DNA of 64,000 bases from positions 1 to 64,000 of the forward strand of contig NZ_VDUZ01000031.1 of the NCBI RefSeq assembly GCF_008039615.1, in the 5' to 3' direction. Below the pieces are notes generated by a model. It searched no databases. It was given only the letters and a program-made list of their open reading frames with translations, and had not been told where the DNA came from. Position 1 is the first letter of the stretch; each line of letters begins with the position of its first letter. The translations under genes were made by a program, and so were the position numbers. Below, piece by piece: positions 53,802-62,521 of the stretch. Origin of the DNA: Vineibacter terrae. GTDB taxonomy: Bacteria > Pseudomonadota > Alphaproteobacteria > Reyranellales > Reyranellaceae.

Positions 53802-53889
53802 GTCATCCCGAGCGCCAGCGAGGGATCTCCCGCGAAAGACGCACGGTGCGTCATTCGCAGGAGATCCCTCGCTGGCGCTCGGGATGACA
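53802..53889. repeat. GTCATCCCGAGC-type element
   Basis: A long hairpin runs from TGTCATCCCGAGCGCCAGCG and GAGGGATCTCCC to GGAGATCCCTCGCTGGCGCT and CGGGATGACA, with the centre GACGCACGGTGCGTC itself a palindrome. It is the most symmetrical copy in the window. It follows the TetR gene. Confidence 0.85.
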
Positions 53890-54046
53890 GTCCTATTTTT
53901 CGGGACGCAAGCTCTCTGGGACTGGATGTGTGAACGCCGTAGCGCTGCCGCGGGGCGAGGGGTGAACGGCAGCATGGGCGATCGCCCTCGCGGGCCTTGG
54001 CGATCACCCCTACAATGGCTGGCAGCATTTTATCCGGGGAGCAGAA

Positions 54047-54577
54047 ATGGCGATCTACGCGTTCGAGGACTTCCGGCCCGTCCTGCCCGGGAATGGCCGG
54101 TTCTGGGTGGCGCCGGGTGCGCATGTGATCGGGCAGGTGAGGATCGGCGCCGACGTCAGCATCTGGTTTGGCGCCGTCGCGCGCGGCGACAACGAGCCGA
54201 TCGACATCGGCGAGGGCACGAACGTGCAGGAAGGGGTCATGCTGCATGCCGATCCCGGCTTTCCCCTCGTCATCGGCGCCGGCTGCACCATCGGCCATCA
54301 CGCGATCCTGCATGGCTGCACGGTTGGCGCCGGCACGCTCATCGGCATGGGGGCGACGGTGCTGAACGGCGCCAGGATCGGCGCCAACTGCCTCGTCGGC
54401 GCCAACGCGCTCGTCACCGAGGGCAGGGAGTTCCCGGACAATTCGCTGATCATCGGCGCGCCGGCCCGGGAGGCCCGGCCGCTGCCGGCGGGAGCGCTCG
54501 AGAAGATCCGCAGCGACACGCTGGGCTACGTGGCGCGATCGCGCCGCTTCGCGGCGGGGCTGAAGCAGATCGATTGA
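54047..54577 (+). CDS. Gamma-class carbonic anhydrase family protein
   Basis: 176 residues of left-handed beta-helix hexapeptide repeats (VRIGADVSIW, CTIGHHAILH, CTVGAGTLIG, ARIGANCLVG). The zinc-ligand histidines of the YrdA/PaaY/CamH group are present: His67 in VMLHADPG, His84 and His89 in IGHHAILHG. The ribosome site is GGGGAGCAGAA. Many members show little carbonic anhydrase activity, and some act as thioesterases, so the reaction is uncertain. It is cytoplasmic and monocistronic. Confidence 0.9.
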   Translation: MAIYAFEDFRPVLPGNGRFWVAPGAHVIGQVRIGADVSIWFGAVARGDNEPIDIGEGTNVQEGVMLHADPGFPLVIGAGCTIGHHAILHGCTVGAGTLIGMGATVLNGARIGANCLVGANALVTEGREFPDNSLIIGAPAREARPLPAGALEKIRSDTLGYVARSRRFAAGLKQID

Positions 54578-54662
54578 GGTCGACGCCGCAACTCCCTGCG
54601 GACACTGGCGCCGGCCGACGCGTGGCTGCGCCGCCTGTGCCGACGTCCCGAGCGTGCTGCGT

Positions 54663-55475
54663 TCAGTCCTGCGGGCGCAGGGTCGCTTCGATGCGCCGGA
54701 TCAGCCGCTCCCGCTGGGCGCTCGCCGCCCCACCGAGGAGGACACGGACGCGGACGATCGGCAGGTAGGGCTCCATCGCCGCCGTCAGCGCCGCCGGGGA
54801 CATGCCGGCCAGCCGCGCGTACGCGCACTGCGCGGCCGCATTGACGGCGCGCGGCCGCTGCGGGTTGTCGACGAGCGCCGGGGCGATCTCGGTCAGGACG
54901 ACGTGGCAGATCCCGAGGTCGAAAGCGGCGGGCGCGCGGACCGCGGCCATCCAGTCGACAATTCTCGGCCCGTCCGCCGTCATGATCACGTTGTCGGGGT
55001 GGAGGTCGCCGTGGCACAGCCCGTCGCCCGGCCGCAGGCGCTCGATCAGGGCGAGGATGCCGGTGGCGATGTGCTTCGGAACAATGCCGCCGGCGCTGCT
55101 CAATGCGCCGTCCATCCAGTCGCGCAGGGGGAGGACTTCCCATGTCGGCGGCGTCTTGTGAACGGACATGAGGAGGGACGCGAGGATCGCCCCCGCCTGC
55201 CCGAACGTCATGGCGCCGCTGCGCGTGAGCCGCAGCAGGGTCGGTCCGTCGAGGCGACGGAGCACGATGCCGAAGCGCCCCTCCAGGGTCACCACGTCGA
55301 GCACCTCGGGCGCCGGGGCGCCGGCGGCGAAGACGGCGCGGGTCATGTGCGCCTCGTGCCAGCCGAGCTGCCGCGGGACGCCGGCCTTGAACAGCTTCAC
55401 AATCTGGCCAGGCGCCCAGGCGTGAATGTCCGCCGAAGCGCCTTCGCCGATCTTCTCGCCCAGGGATCCCCGCAT
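54663..55475 (-). CDS. APH-like phosphotransferase
   Basis: 270 residues from the ATG at 55475 (GGAGG eight bases upstream); a start ten codons earlier is less likely. Kinase fold: glycine-rich start EKIGEGASADIHAW, lysine in QIVKLFKAG, the Brenner motif LCHGDLHPDNVIMTADG (catalytic Asp) and metal-binding IVDWMAAVRAPAAFDLG. The family includes aminoglycoside, choline and homoserine kinases. A resistance role should not be assumed, because such general phosphotransferases are common chromosomal genes. Confidence 0.88.
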   Translation of the reverse strand: MRGSLGEKIGEGASADIHAWAPGQIVKLFKAGVPRQLGWHEAHMTRAVFAAGAPAPEVLDVVTLEGRFGIVLRRLDGPTLLRLTRSGAMTFGQAGAILASLLMSVHKTPPTWEVLPLRDWMDGALSSAGGIVPKHIATGILALIERLRPGDGLCHGDLHPDNVIMTADGPRIVDWMAAVRAPAAFDLGICHVVLTEIAPALVDNPQRPRAVNAAAQCAYARLAGMSPAALTAAMEPYLPIVRVRVLLGGAASAQRERLIRRIEATLRPQD

Positions 55476-55743
55476 CGTCGGTCCTCCGCGGCGCGGAGCA
55501 AACACCTGATGCGGGCAAAGAAAACCCGCTTCTTTCGCCTGGCTGGCAGAGAAGCTTGACAGCAGATCTGACGGTGTCGCATCGTCAGGATTGCAAGGAT
55601 GAAGATTGCGCCAAGGCCGGCCGGTGACCCCGCGCCGGCCTTCGTGTTGGGCGGCTCATGTCCGACCCGCGCAGCCCACCGCCGAAGCCCAGCCCTGTGC
55701 CGAAACGCGCCGCGCAGTCGTGAACGCCCAAAGATGCCGTCGA

Positions 55744-56631
55744 TCAATACACCTCGGGGACGAATCTCTGGGACGACATCTGGGGGCGTTTGTAGCCCGT
55801 ATCGGATTGACGCGGCGGAACCTCGATCTCCACCGGCTTCATATCCTGATAGGGGATCTGGTCGAGCAGGTGCCTGATGCAGTTGAGCCGGGCCCGCTTC
55901 TTGTTGTCGGCGTTCACGACAAACCACGGCGTCTTCTTGAGGTCAGTGTGCTCGAACATCTCGTCCTTGGCTCTGGAATAATCCACCCAGCGCTTGCGCG
56001 ACTCCAGATCCATCGGGCTCAGCTTCCAACGCTTGATCGGATTGCTGATACGCTCCTGAAACCGCCGCTCCTGCTCCTCGTCGTTCACCGAGAACCAGTA
56101 TTTGATGAGGTAGATACCCGACCGGACAAGCATCTCCTCGAACAGCGGGCAGGCGCGAAGGAACTCCCGATACTCCGCCTCGGTGCAAAAGCCCATGACA
56201 CGCTCGACACCGGCGCGGTTGTACCAGCTTCGATCGAACAGGACGATTTCGCCCTTCGTCGGCAACTGAGCGACATAGCGCTGGAAATACCACTGACCAC
56301 GTTCGCGCTCCGTCGGCGTGCCAAGCGCCACGACACGGCAGATACGAGGGTTCAGAGACTCGGTGATGCGCTTGATCGAACCGCCCTTGCCTGCAGCGTC
56401 CCTGCCCTCGAACAGCACGGCAACCCTCAACCCGTTCACCCGCACCCACTCCTGCAGCTTGATGAGCTCGAATTGCAAATGAGCGAGTTCTTCGACGTAT
56501 TTGTAGTCTTTGGGCGGCGTGCGTGCCTTTGACCGGTCGGCCAGGTGCCAATATTGCTCGATTGCCGCCGCTTCCGTGACGTCGCGCAGCACCGACAGCT
56601 TGGGCTCGCCAGACTTGTGCTTCTTGGACAT
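55744..56631 (-). CDS. ppk2: Polyphosphate kinase 2 (PPK2)
   Basis: 295 residues from the ATG at 56631, behind GAGGAGGCC. The P-loop is VLFEGRDAAGKGGSIKRI, followed by NPRICRVVALGTPTERERGQ, FDRSWYNRAGVERVMGFC and the lid region DLESRKRWVDYSRAKDEMFE, all hallmarks of class I PPK2, which phosphorylates nucleoside diphosphates from polyphosphate. It is cytoplasmic and heads its own transcript. A longer start at 56724 has no ribosome site. Confidence 0.93.
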   Translation of the reverse strand: MSKKHKSGEPKLSVLRDVTEAAAIEQYWHLADRSKARTPPKDYKYVEELAHLQFELIKLQEWVRVNGLRVAVLFEGRDAAGKGGSIKRITESLNPRICRVVALGTPTERERGQWYFQRYVAQLPTKGEIVLFDRSWYNRAGVERVMGFCTEAEYREFLRACPLFEEMLVRSGIYLIKYWFSVNDEEQERRFQERISNPIKRWKLSPMDLESRKRWVDYSRAKDEMFEHTDLKKTPWFVVNADNKKRARLNCIRHLLDQIPYQDMKPVEIEVPPRQSDTGYKRPQMSSQRFVPEVY

Positions 56632-56735
56632 GAAGGCCTCCTCTGCCCCAATCAGACCACCTTCCCGGCGGCGGCGAGGTGTGCCGATCATATCATCGTC
56701 GCACGGCTTCTCGAAGTCCGCCATGACGATATCCC

Positions 56736-56840
56736 ATGCGTAAGCCTATGGCGGTCCTCAATATCAAGATCGCCAACGCGTCGGACCTCACCGTGCCGCC
56801 CTCACTGCTCGCGCGCGCAGATGAGCCAATAGTAACGACG
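56736..56840 (+). pseudogene. C-terminal scrap of an ABC_sub_bind substrate-binding protein
   Basis: The frame encodes [20 protein letters not shown] followed by ARADEPI, which closely matches the usual end of ABC_sub_bind (PF04392) proteins ([25 protein letters not shown]). Nothing upstream belongs to that family; the PPK2 promoter is there instead. The rest of the 56632-57046 gap shows no gene. Confidence 0.55.
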
Positions 56841-57046
56841 CTGTTTGTCGCGATTCAGGAGTCCGTTTTTAACCTAACTCGGAAGGGCCGCTCTGAATCA
56901 ATCATGTCCGGTCATTGGGAGCCAGCAGACGTGTCCAACCTGCGCTGAAACTGACACAATTGACCCATCTCGGACGTTCGGCCTAGTCGGACGTCGGCCC
57001 ATTCTCTGCTAGATAAGGCATTCGATTTCCTGGGCCGAGGTGCGTC

Positions 57047-58057
57047 TTGAGCGACAAGCGCGTGGAACGGAAACCGCCAGCCGTCCTGACGGCAGATGTC
57101 GAGTACAGGCACTTGTCGGCGGCTGATGAAGCGAAGGGCGAGCCCGTCCTGCAGGATATGGCTGCACGGACCGAGCTGCATTCAATTCATACCCTGACGC
57201 TTTCGGACACGCAGTTCTTGCGCGGTGATGCCAACGGGAAGGCAACGACGACCTCGGGACAGCTCCGGCTCGCAAGGAGCCCGGGTCGGTTGCCGGTTGT
57301 GGTACTGCAGCATGGCTCCGCCGGGATGGCACCCAACGTCGAGATGTGGGCAAGGGAGCTCAACAAAATCGGCGTTTCGACATTTGCACTCGATGGCTTC
57401 ACCGGGCGTGGGCTCACCGAGGTAAACACCAACCAAGCCCTGCTCGGCCGCCTCAATTTCATACTCGACATCTATCGCGCCCTCGATGTGCTGGCGAACC
57501 ATCCGAGCATTGATCCGGCACGCATCGCGCTGATGGGCTTTTCACGTGGAGGTCAGGCCACGCTCTATGCGAGTCTCAAGCGATTCCACCGGTTGTGGAA
57601 CAAGTCAGGCGTTGAGTTTGCGGCCTACGTTCCGTTCTATCCGGATTGCATGACGACATTTCTGTCCGATACCGACGTTGTCGGTCGACCGATCCGCATC
57701 TTCGGCGGTACGCAGGATGACTATAACCCGATCGCTGCCTGCAAGGCGTATGTCGAGCGGCTGCGAGCCGCAGGCGCGGATGTTGAGGTGACTGAATATC
57801 CGAACGCCTCGCACGCGTTCGACAACCCGCTCGGCGCGCAGCCGGCGATGTTGCAGCCCAGATTCCAGAGCGCGCGCAACTGCAAGATCCAAGAGGAGGC
57901 CGAAGGGCTTCTGATAAACACCGAGACGAAGCGCCCATTCACCTACACCGACGCCTGCGTCGTTCACGGCGTGCACATTGGCCACGATCCGATCGCCACC
58001 AGGGAAGCCAAACAAACGGTCAAGGAACTCTTCAAAACGGTGTTCCAACTCCACTGA
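57047..58057 (+). CDS. Dienelactone-hydrolase-like alpha/beta hydrolase
   Basis: 336 residues from a TTG at 57047, with GAGG six to nine bases upstream. The oxyanion strand is LPVVVLQHGSAGMAP, the nucleophile Ser lies in IALMGFSRGGQATLYAS, the Asp in FGGTQDDYNPIAACKAYVER and the His in YPNASHAFDNPLG. This is a DLH-type fold with Ser instead of the classical Cys. No signal peptide is obvious. It lies 135 bases before the FAD-protein gene on the same strand. Confidence 0.85.
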   Translation: MSDKRVERKPPAVLTADVEYRHLSAADEAKGEPVLQDMAARTELHSIHTLTLSDTQFLRGDANGKATTTSGQLRLARSPGRLPVVVLQHGSAGMAPNVEMWARELNKIGVSTFALDGFTGRGLTEVNTNQALLGRLNFILDIYRALDVLANHPSIDPARIALMGFSRGGQATLYASLKRFHRLWNKSGVEFAAYVPFYPDCMTTFLSDTDVVGRPIRIFGGTQDDYNPIAACKAYVERLRAAGADVEVTEYPNASHAFDNPLGAQPAMLQPRFQSARNCKIQEEAEGLLINTETKRPFTYTDACVVHGVHIGHDPIATREAKQTVKELFKTVFQLH

Positions 58058-58192
58058 TCGGGTGACGACTGGATGTCGCCTTCTGATCCGAAGCGGACTC
58101 TGTTTTCTCCTGGTCAATTTGATTATCCTGCGTCGTATACTCTGGGCAGCCTGGAAGATTCTGCGGGCCACGAACAACGAAGAACCGTTTCG

Positions 58193-59536
58193 ATGACCAT
58201 CCCTTCGATCGCCATTGTCGGCGCGGGAGCGAGCGGTACGCTGCTTGCGCTACAGCTGTCGCGGAAGGTTCCTGCGGGCACCCGTATCGTATTGATCGAG
58301 CGCAACGCGCAATTTGGCGTCGGTCTGGCCTATTCAACACAGAACCCAAACCACCTCGTGAACATTCCGAACGGCCGCATGAGCGCGTTCGACGATCAAC
58401 CCAATCATTTCGTCGACTGGATGCAGCGCCAGTCCCCGCACATTCTGGACGGTGCGCCGGCAGCAGGATCGGCCTTCGCGCCGCGGCGCGTATATGGTGC
58501 CTATCTGCGCGACTTGCTGATCGCTGTGAAGCCTGCGCCCAAGATACTGCACGAGGAAGTCGTATCGATCGAGGTTAGGGGAGGCCTGTCTCGGCTAAGA
58601 TGCGCCTCGGGGCGGGTGCTACCGGCGAGTCTAGTCGTGTTCGCGACTGGCAACGATCGTCCCGCGACGCCGGACGCACCAGGCTTGAAGGAGGCGCCAT
58701 TCTGGCGCCCCGATTCATGGCGGATGGACGCATTCGCGACACTCGATCCGGGCCTGCCAGTCTTGTTGATTGGCACCGGACCGACGGCGGTCGATGCTGT
58801 GATCACTTTACTCGACCAGGGGCACGTCGGTCTGATCTATACGGTGTCGCGGCGCGGCCTGCTGTCGCGTTCTCACGGTCCCAGCGTCGTGATGCCCATC
58901 CAACTGCCGCTCCATGCTGGTCTGGGCGAACTCACGCGCTTCGTGCGTCAGGAAGCGGATGCCAGTGGCGGGAATTGGCGGGGCGTGATCGACGCGGTGT
59001 TCCCTTTCCTCCAAGATATTTGGCGGTCGTTGTCACTCGCAGAGCGGCAGCGGTTCCTGCGCCACCTCCGCCCGTGGTGGGATGTGCATCGCCAGCGCAT
59101 GCCGGAAAAAGTTGCTGCGCGGATCGACGCCGCGTGCACAAGCGGCCAATTGCACATTCTTGCGGGCCGAATCACGCAGTGCGAGTCGAACGCCGTGTGG
59201 CTTCGTCTGCGCGGCGGGCGTGACACGAGGCTCGAGGTAGGCCGAGTGGTGAATTGTTCTGGCCCGTGTACCGATCCGGCCCGCAGTGACGATCCACTGA
59301 CCCAAGCGATACTGCGTGATGGGCTGGCGCGGCCGGATGAATGTCGGCTCGGGCTCGACGTAACGCGGGCGGGCGCACTGCTCAGCCGGCCGGGGACGGT
59401 CTCTCGGAGCCTATTCGCCCTCGGCCCACCGACCCGCGGTGCCTTTTGGGATATTACCGCCATTCCGGTCATCCGCCGCCAATCCGAGGTTCTCGCTCAG
59501 CATCTGGCAGACCTGATGCGCGAGCACGCTGATTGA
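58193..59536 (+). CDS. FAD/NAD(P)-binding protein (NAD_binding_9 family)
   Basis: 447 residues. It opens with the dinucleotide motif SIAIVGAGASGTLLALQLS and continues RIVLIERNAQFGVGLAYSTQ, NHLVNIPNGRMSAFDDQPNH and VVFATGNDRP, the pattern of the HpnW/lysine-N-hydroxylase-like FAD-NAD(P) proteins. A second nucleotide motif follows (PVLLIGTGPTAVDAVITLLD). The substrate is unknown. The start at 58193 has only a weak GAAGAA site. A terminator-like hairpin follows at 59604. Confidence 0.87.
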   Translation: MTIPSIAIVGAGASGTLLALQLSRKVPAGTRIVLIERNAQFGVGLAYSTQNPNHLVNIPNGRMSAFDDQPNHFVDWMQRQSPHILDGAPAAGSAFAPRRVYGAYLRDLLIAVKPAPKILHEEVVSIEVRGGLSRLRCASGRVLPASLVVFATGNDRPATPDAPGLKEAPFWRPDSWRMDAFATLDPGLPVLLIGTGPTAVDAVITLLDQGHVGLIYTVSRRGLLSRSHGPSVVMPIQLPLHAGLGELTRFVRQEADASGGNWRGVIDAVFPFLQDIWRSLSLAERQRFLRHLRPWWDVHRQRMPEKVAARIDAACTSGQLHILAGRITQCESNAVWLRLRGGRDTRLEVGRVVNCSGPCTDPARSDDPLTQAILRDGLARPDECRLGLDVTRAGALLSRPGTVSRSLFALGPPTRGAFWDITAIPVIRRQSEVLAQHLADLMREHAD

Positions 59537-59603
59537 AGTAAAACCCGATGTCCGCTTCTGGCCCATCGCGGACACGCCTTTGTCCTGCGCCAATGGCCGG
59601 TTT

Positions 59604-59633
59604 GCGGGCAAGGCGAATATTGCCTTGTCCCGC
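59604..59633. terminator. Hairpin downstream of the FAD-protein gene
   Basis: GCGGGCAAGGC pairs with GCCTTG-T-CCCGC (one bulged T) around GAATATT, 68 bases after the stop. There is no U-run, so termination would be inefficient or factor-dependent. Confidence 0.5.
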
Positions 59634-60037
59634 ATCAGCAGGGCCTGCTTATGAGCACCGGGCGGGCTTGAGATTCAAGCGGACGGCGATTCTCCGACAC
59701 CATTCGTGGATTTCCCGCTAATATCGGCGCGCGGCCGGTAGCTCCTGGCAGCGAGGTCAGGCTTGCAGAACGGCAAAGCCTGCGCGGTGAAGCCGACCGG
59801 CGTCGCGTGCGGGAATGCAAGCCTGCTCCAGCATCTGTGTGATGTGGGCGTGGTCTGCGTCAAGGCGTTGCAGCGCTTGCTGTCGAAGGCCTTCGACCCG
59901 ATCAGGCCGCCAACGGGGGAGCGAGCCGACAAGCAAGCGGTGGCGTCGCGTGGAGGGCGGACAGCGGCTTGGCGGCCCGAGCAGCGGATCGCGTCACGAT
60001 GCCGGGCCTCGAGCGTGCGCAAGGGGAGGCCGTTCGC
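59634..60037. other. Intergenic region upstream of hflK
   Basis: I see no recognisable gene in these 404 bases. Overlapping open frames on both strands lack motifs and look GC-driven. It must contain the hflK promoter. Confidence 0.4.
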
Positions 60038-61096
60038 ATGTTATCACCGGACGACAACGGCAGGCGGGGCGGTCCCTGGAGCCGCGGGACCAGGCCTGGT
60101 CCCGATCTTGAGGATCTGTTGCGGCTGGGTCAGGTTCACGTCAGGCAGATCATGTCGCCCGGCGGCACGCGTCGGGTCATCGCCCTTGCCGTCATCGGCC
60201 TGGCAGCGGTGGGCGCCTGGACAACCTACTACACCGTGCCGAGCGATTCGGTCGCCGTCGTGCAGCGTTTCGGCAAGTACCTCAAGGACGTTCCTCCGGG
60301 ACTGCATTTCAAGCTGCCGCTGGGCATCGACACGGCGACGATCGTTCCCGTCAAGCGGCAGTTGAAGCAGGAGTTCGGGTTCACGACCCCGCGCGCCTCC
60401 GATCCGTACCAGGCCTCGCGCGATGGCAGGCGCGAAACACAGATGGTGACGGGCGACCTGAACGCCGCATTGGTGGAATGGGTCATCCAGTACCGCATCA
60501 CCGATCCCGTCAAATTCCTCTTCGACGTTCGGGAGCCGCAGGAAACGCTGCGCGATGTTTCCGAATCCGTCATGCGGGAAGTCATCGGCGATCGCACCGT
60601 GGACGAGGTGATCACCATCGGCCGCCAGGAGATCGAGGCGGAGGCGCTGGCCAAGATGCAGGCGCTCTCGAACAAATACGAAATGGGGATCAGCATCGAT
60701 CAGGTGCAGCTGAAGAACATCAATCCGCCGGAAGCGGTGCAGGCGTCGTTCAACGAGGTCAACCAGGCCCAGCAGGAGAAGGAGAAGCTGATCAACGAAG
60801 CGCGGCGCGACTACAACAAGGTGATCCCGCTGGCCGAGGGCGAGAAGGATCAGCGGGTCCGCGAGGCCGACGGTTACCGGCTCAAGAGGATCAACGAAGC
60901 GGAAGGCGACGTTGCCCGGTTCAACGCCCTGCTGGCGGAGTACATCAAGGCCCCCGTGGTCACGCGTCGCCGCATCTATATCGAGACGCTGCAGGACGTC
61001 ATGCCGGGCATACGCTCCAAGATCATTATCGACGAGCAGGCGCGCAGCATCCTGCCATTGCTGGACATCGACTCCCACAAAGGAGCCCGGCCATGA
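60038..61096 (+). CDS. hflK: Membrane protease regulator HflK
   Basis: 352 residues from the ATG at 60038 (GGGGAGGCC upstream). The N-terminus has the HflK-type disordered start (DNGRRGGPWSRGTRPGPDLEDLL), then one membrane helix (VIALAVIGLAAVGAWTTYY), then the SPFH/band-7 domain (VPSDSVAVVQRFGKYLKDVP, DLNAALVEWVIQYRITDP) and a coiled coil (VNQAQQEKEKLINEARRDYN). With HflC it surrounds FtsH in the periplasm and modulates its proteolysis. It is followed by hflC with a 4-base ATGA overlap. Confidence 0.93.
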   Translation: MLSPDDNGRRGGPWSRGTRPGPDLEDLLRLGQVHVRQIMSPGGTRRVIALAVIGLAAVGAWTTYYTVPSDSVAVVQRFGKYLKDVPPGLHFKLPLGIDTATIVPVKRQLKQEFGFTTPRASDPYQASRDGRRETQMVTGDLNAALVEWVIQYRITDPVKFLFDVREPQETLRDVSESVMREVIGDRTVDEVITIGRQEIEAEALAKMQALSNKYEMGISIDQVQLKNINPPEAVQASFNEVNQAQQEKEKLINEARRDYNKVIPLAEGEKDQRVREADGYRLKRINEAEGDVARFNALLAEYIKAPVVTRRRIYIETLQDVMPGIRSKIIIDEQARSILPLLDIDSHKGARP

Positions 61097-62097
61097 CCAG
61101 GATCAGGCTGATCGCTCTGCTGGCGGTCCTGGGCATCGCGATGTACCTTGCGATGGGCTCGATCTATACGGTGAGCGAGGTCGAGCAGGCGATCGTCACG
61201 CAGTTCGGCAGGCCCGTCGGCGATCCGGTGACGACCGCCGGCTTGAAGTTCAAGACGCCCTTCATCCAGGACGTCAACTTCATCGACAAGCGCGTCCTGG
61301 AATGGGACGGCAACCCGTCCGACATGCCGACCAAGGACAAGCTCTACATCTCGGTCGACCTGTTCGCGCGCTGGCGGATCGTGGATCCTCTGCAGTACTT
61401 CCTGCGGCTGCACGACGAACGCAGCGCCCAATCCCGCCTCGACGACATCCTGGGCAGCGAGACCCGCAACGCTGTCGCCAAGCATGAGCTGATCGAGATC
61501 ATCCGCACCACCAAGGACCGCGTGCCCCTGCGCGATGCTCTGCTGGCCGACCCGGGGCAGGAGCTCAAAATGGGGTCGCTGGTGCCGATCCAGAAGGGAC
61601 GCAAGCTGGTCGAGCAGGAGATCTTTGCCGAGGCTGCCGCCAAGGTCCGCGTGTTCGGAATCGAATTGCTCGATATCCGGTTCAAGCGGATCAACTACAA
61701 TGAAAGCGTGCGGCCGAAGATCTATGACCGGATGATCAGCGAACGGCGGCAGATCGCGGAACGCTTCCTGTCGGAAGGCAACGGCGAGGCCGCCAGGATC
61801 CGCGGCAATCGCGTGCGCGACCTGAACAAGATCCAGTCCGAGGCCTATCGGCAGGTCGAGGAGATCCGGGGTCTTGCCGACGCAAAGGCCACCGAGATCT
61901 ACGCCAGGGCCTACAACCAGAGCCCCGAAGCGGTCGCGTTCTATGAGTTCACGCGCACGATGCAGGCCTACAAGCCGATGATCGGCGAGAACACGACCCT
62001 CTTGCTCTCTACGGGAAGCGACCTCTTCAAGTTCCTGAAGGGCATGTCGCCGGATGGCGGCGTCGCGCCGGCCCCACCTTCCAGCAGCAGCCGATGA
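61093..62097 (+). CDS. hflC: Membrane protease regulator HflC
   Basis: 334 residues, ATG overlapping the hflK stop, ribosome site AAAGGAGCCCGG. It has an N-terminal membrane helix (IRLIALLAVLGIAMYLAMGS) and an SPFH domain: YTVSEVEQAIVTQFGRPVGD, GLKFKTPFIQDVNFIDKRVL and DIRFKRINYNESVRPKIYDR. The coiled coil is SERRQIAERFLSEGNGEAAR followed by EIYARAYNQSPEAVAFYEF. Partner of HflK. A short Ser/Pro tail ends the protein. Confidence 0.94.
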   Translation: MTRIRLIALLAVLGIAMYLAMGSIYTVSEVEQAIVTQFGRPVGDPVTTAGLKFKTPFIQDVNFIDKRVLEWDGNPSDMPTKDKLYISVDLFARWRIVDPLQYFLRLHDERSAQSRLDDILGSETRNAVAKHELIEIIRTTKDRVPLRDALLADPGQELKMGSLVPIQKGRKLVEQEIFAEAAAKVRVFGIELLDIRFKRINYNESVRPKIYDRMISERRQIAERFLSEGNGEAARIRGNRVRDLNKIQSEAYRQVEEIRGLADAKATEIYARAYNQSPEAVAFYEFTRTMQAYKPMIGENTTLLLSTGSDLFKFLKGMSPDGGVAPAPPSSSSR

Positions 62098-62201
62098 GAA
62101 CGCGCGCACGCAACGCGGACGACGCCGCGATCCGCCGGCGCTGAAGAGACCTGTCGCATTCACACTTCTGCCCTGGCATCCCGGGCAAAGTGAAGGGTCT
62201 T

Positions 62202-62520
62202 TCAACCCTTGACGGAGCCGGCCGTCAGTCCCGCGCCGTAGTGCCCGCTATCGGTGAAAGGTGAGTCGCCACTGTCATCCCGAGCGGAGCGAGGGATCTC
62301 CTGCGAGGGACGCACGGTGCGCCGTCCGCGGGAGATCCCTCTCCTGAGCCTGTCGAAGGGGCGCCCGGGATGACAGGTGTGTCACCGACCCGTGATTCCA
62401 AGTAGTAGCGCTCGATGAAGAACGAATAGATGATCGCCACCGGGATCGAGCCGAGCAGCGTCGCGGAAGTCCCAACGCTGCAGGTCGACGGCCGATCATT
62501 CGATCATCTCGTTCCACGGA
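62202..62520 (-). pseudogene. Decayed MalG-type sugar permease gene split by a palindromic element
   Basis: Minus-strand pieces in order are WNEMIE (near 62510), LQRWDF, LLGSIPVAIIYSFFIERYYL (62455-62400), then the GTCATCCCGAGC element (62273-62405), then HYGAGLTAGSVKG and a stop at 62202. Together they spell the last third of a MalG-type permease; compare GSLLGSLPVAIFYSFFVDYY in the intact gene at 15983. Frame changes and deletions precede the element, so the gene is dead. Confidence 0.7.
62273..62405. repeat. GTCATCCCGAGC-type element inserted in a permease remnant
   Basis: The hairpin runs from TGTCATCCCGAGCGGAGCGA to the CGGGATGACA arm, with an extra CTCCTGAGCCTGTCGAAGGG segment in its right arm. 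The outer segment GTGTGTCACCGACCCGTGAT plus TCCAAGTAGTAG matches the outer segments at 29123-29184 and 36561. Coding fragments of the same permease flank it on both sides. Confidence 0.8.
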
Positions 62521-62521
62521 T

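Noticed and set aside
54663-55475. Antibiotic-resistance (aminoglycoside) kinase
   Set aside because: Only the general APH kinase fold is visible. There is no mobile context and no residues that would assign a drug substrate.
59675-60022. Minus-strand frame of 115 codons upstream of hflK
   Set aside because: No motif, Arg/Ala-rich, overlaps equally plausible plus-strand frames. Likely non-coding.
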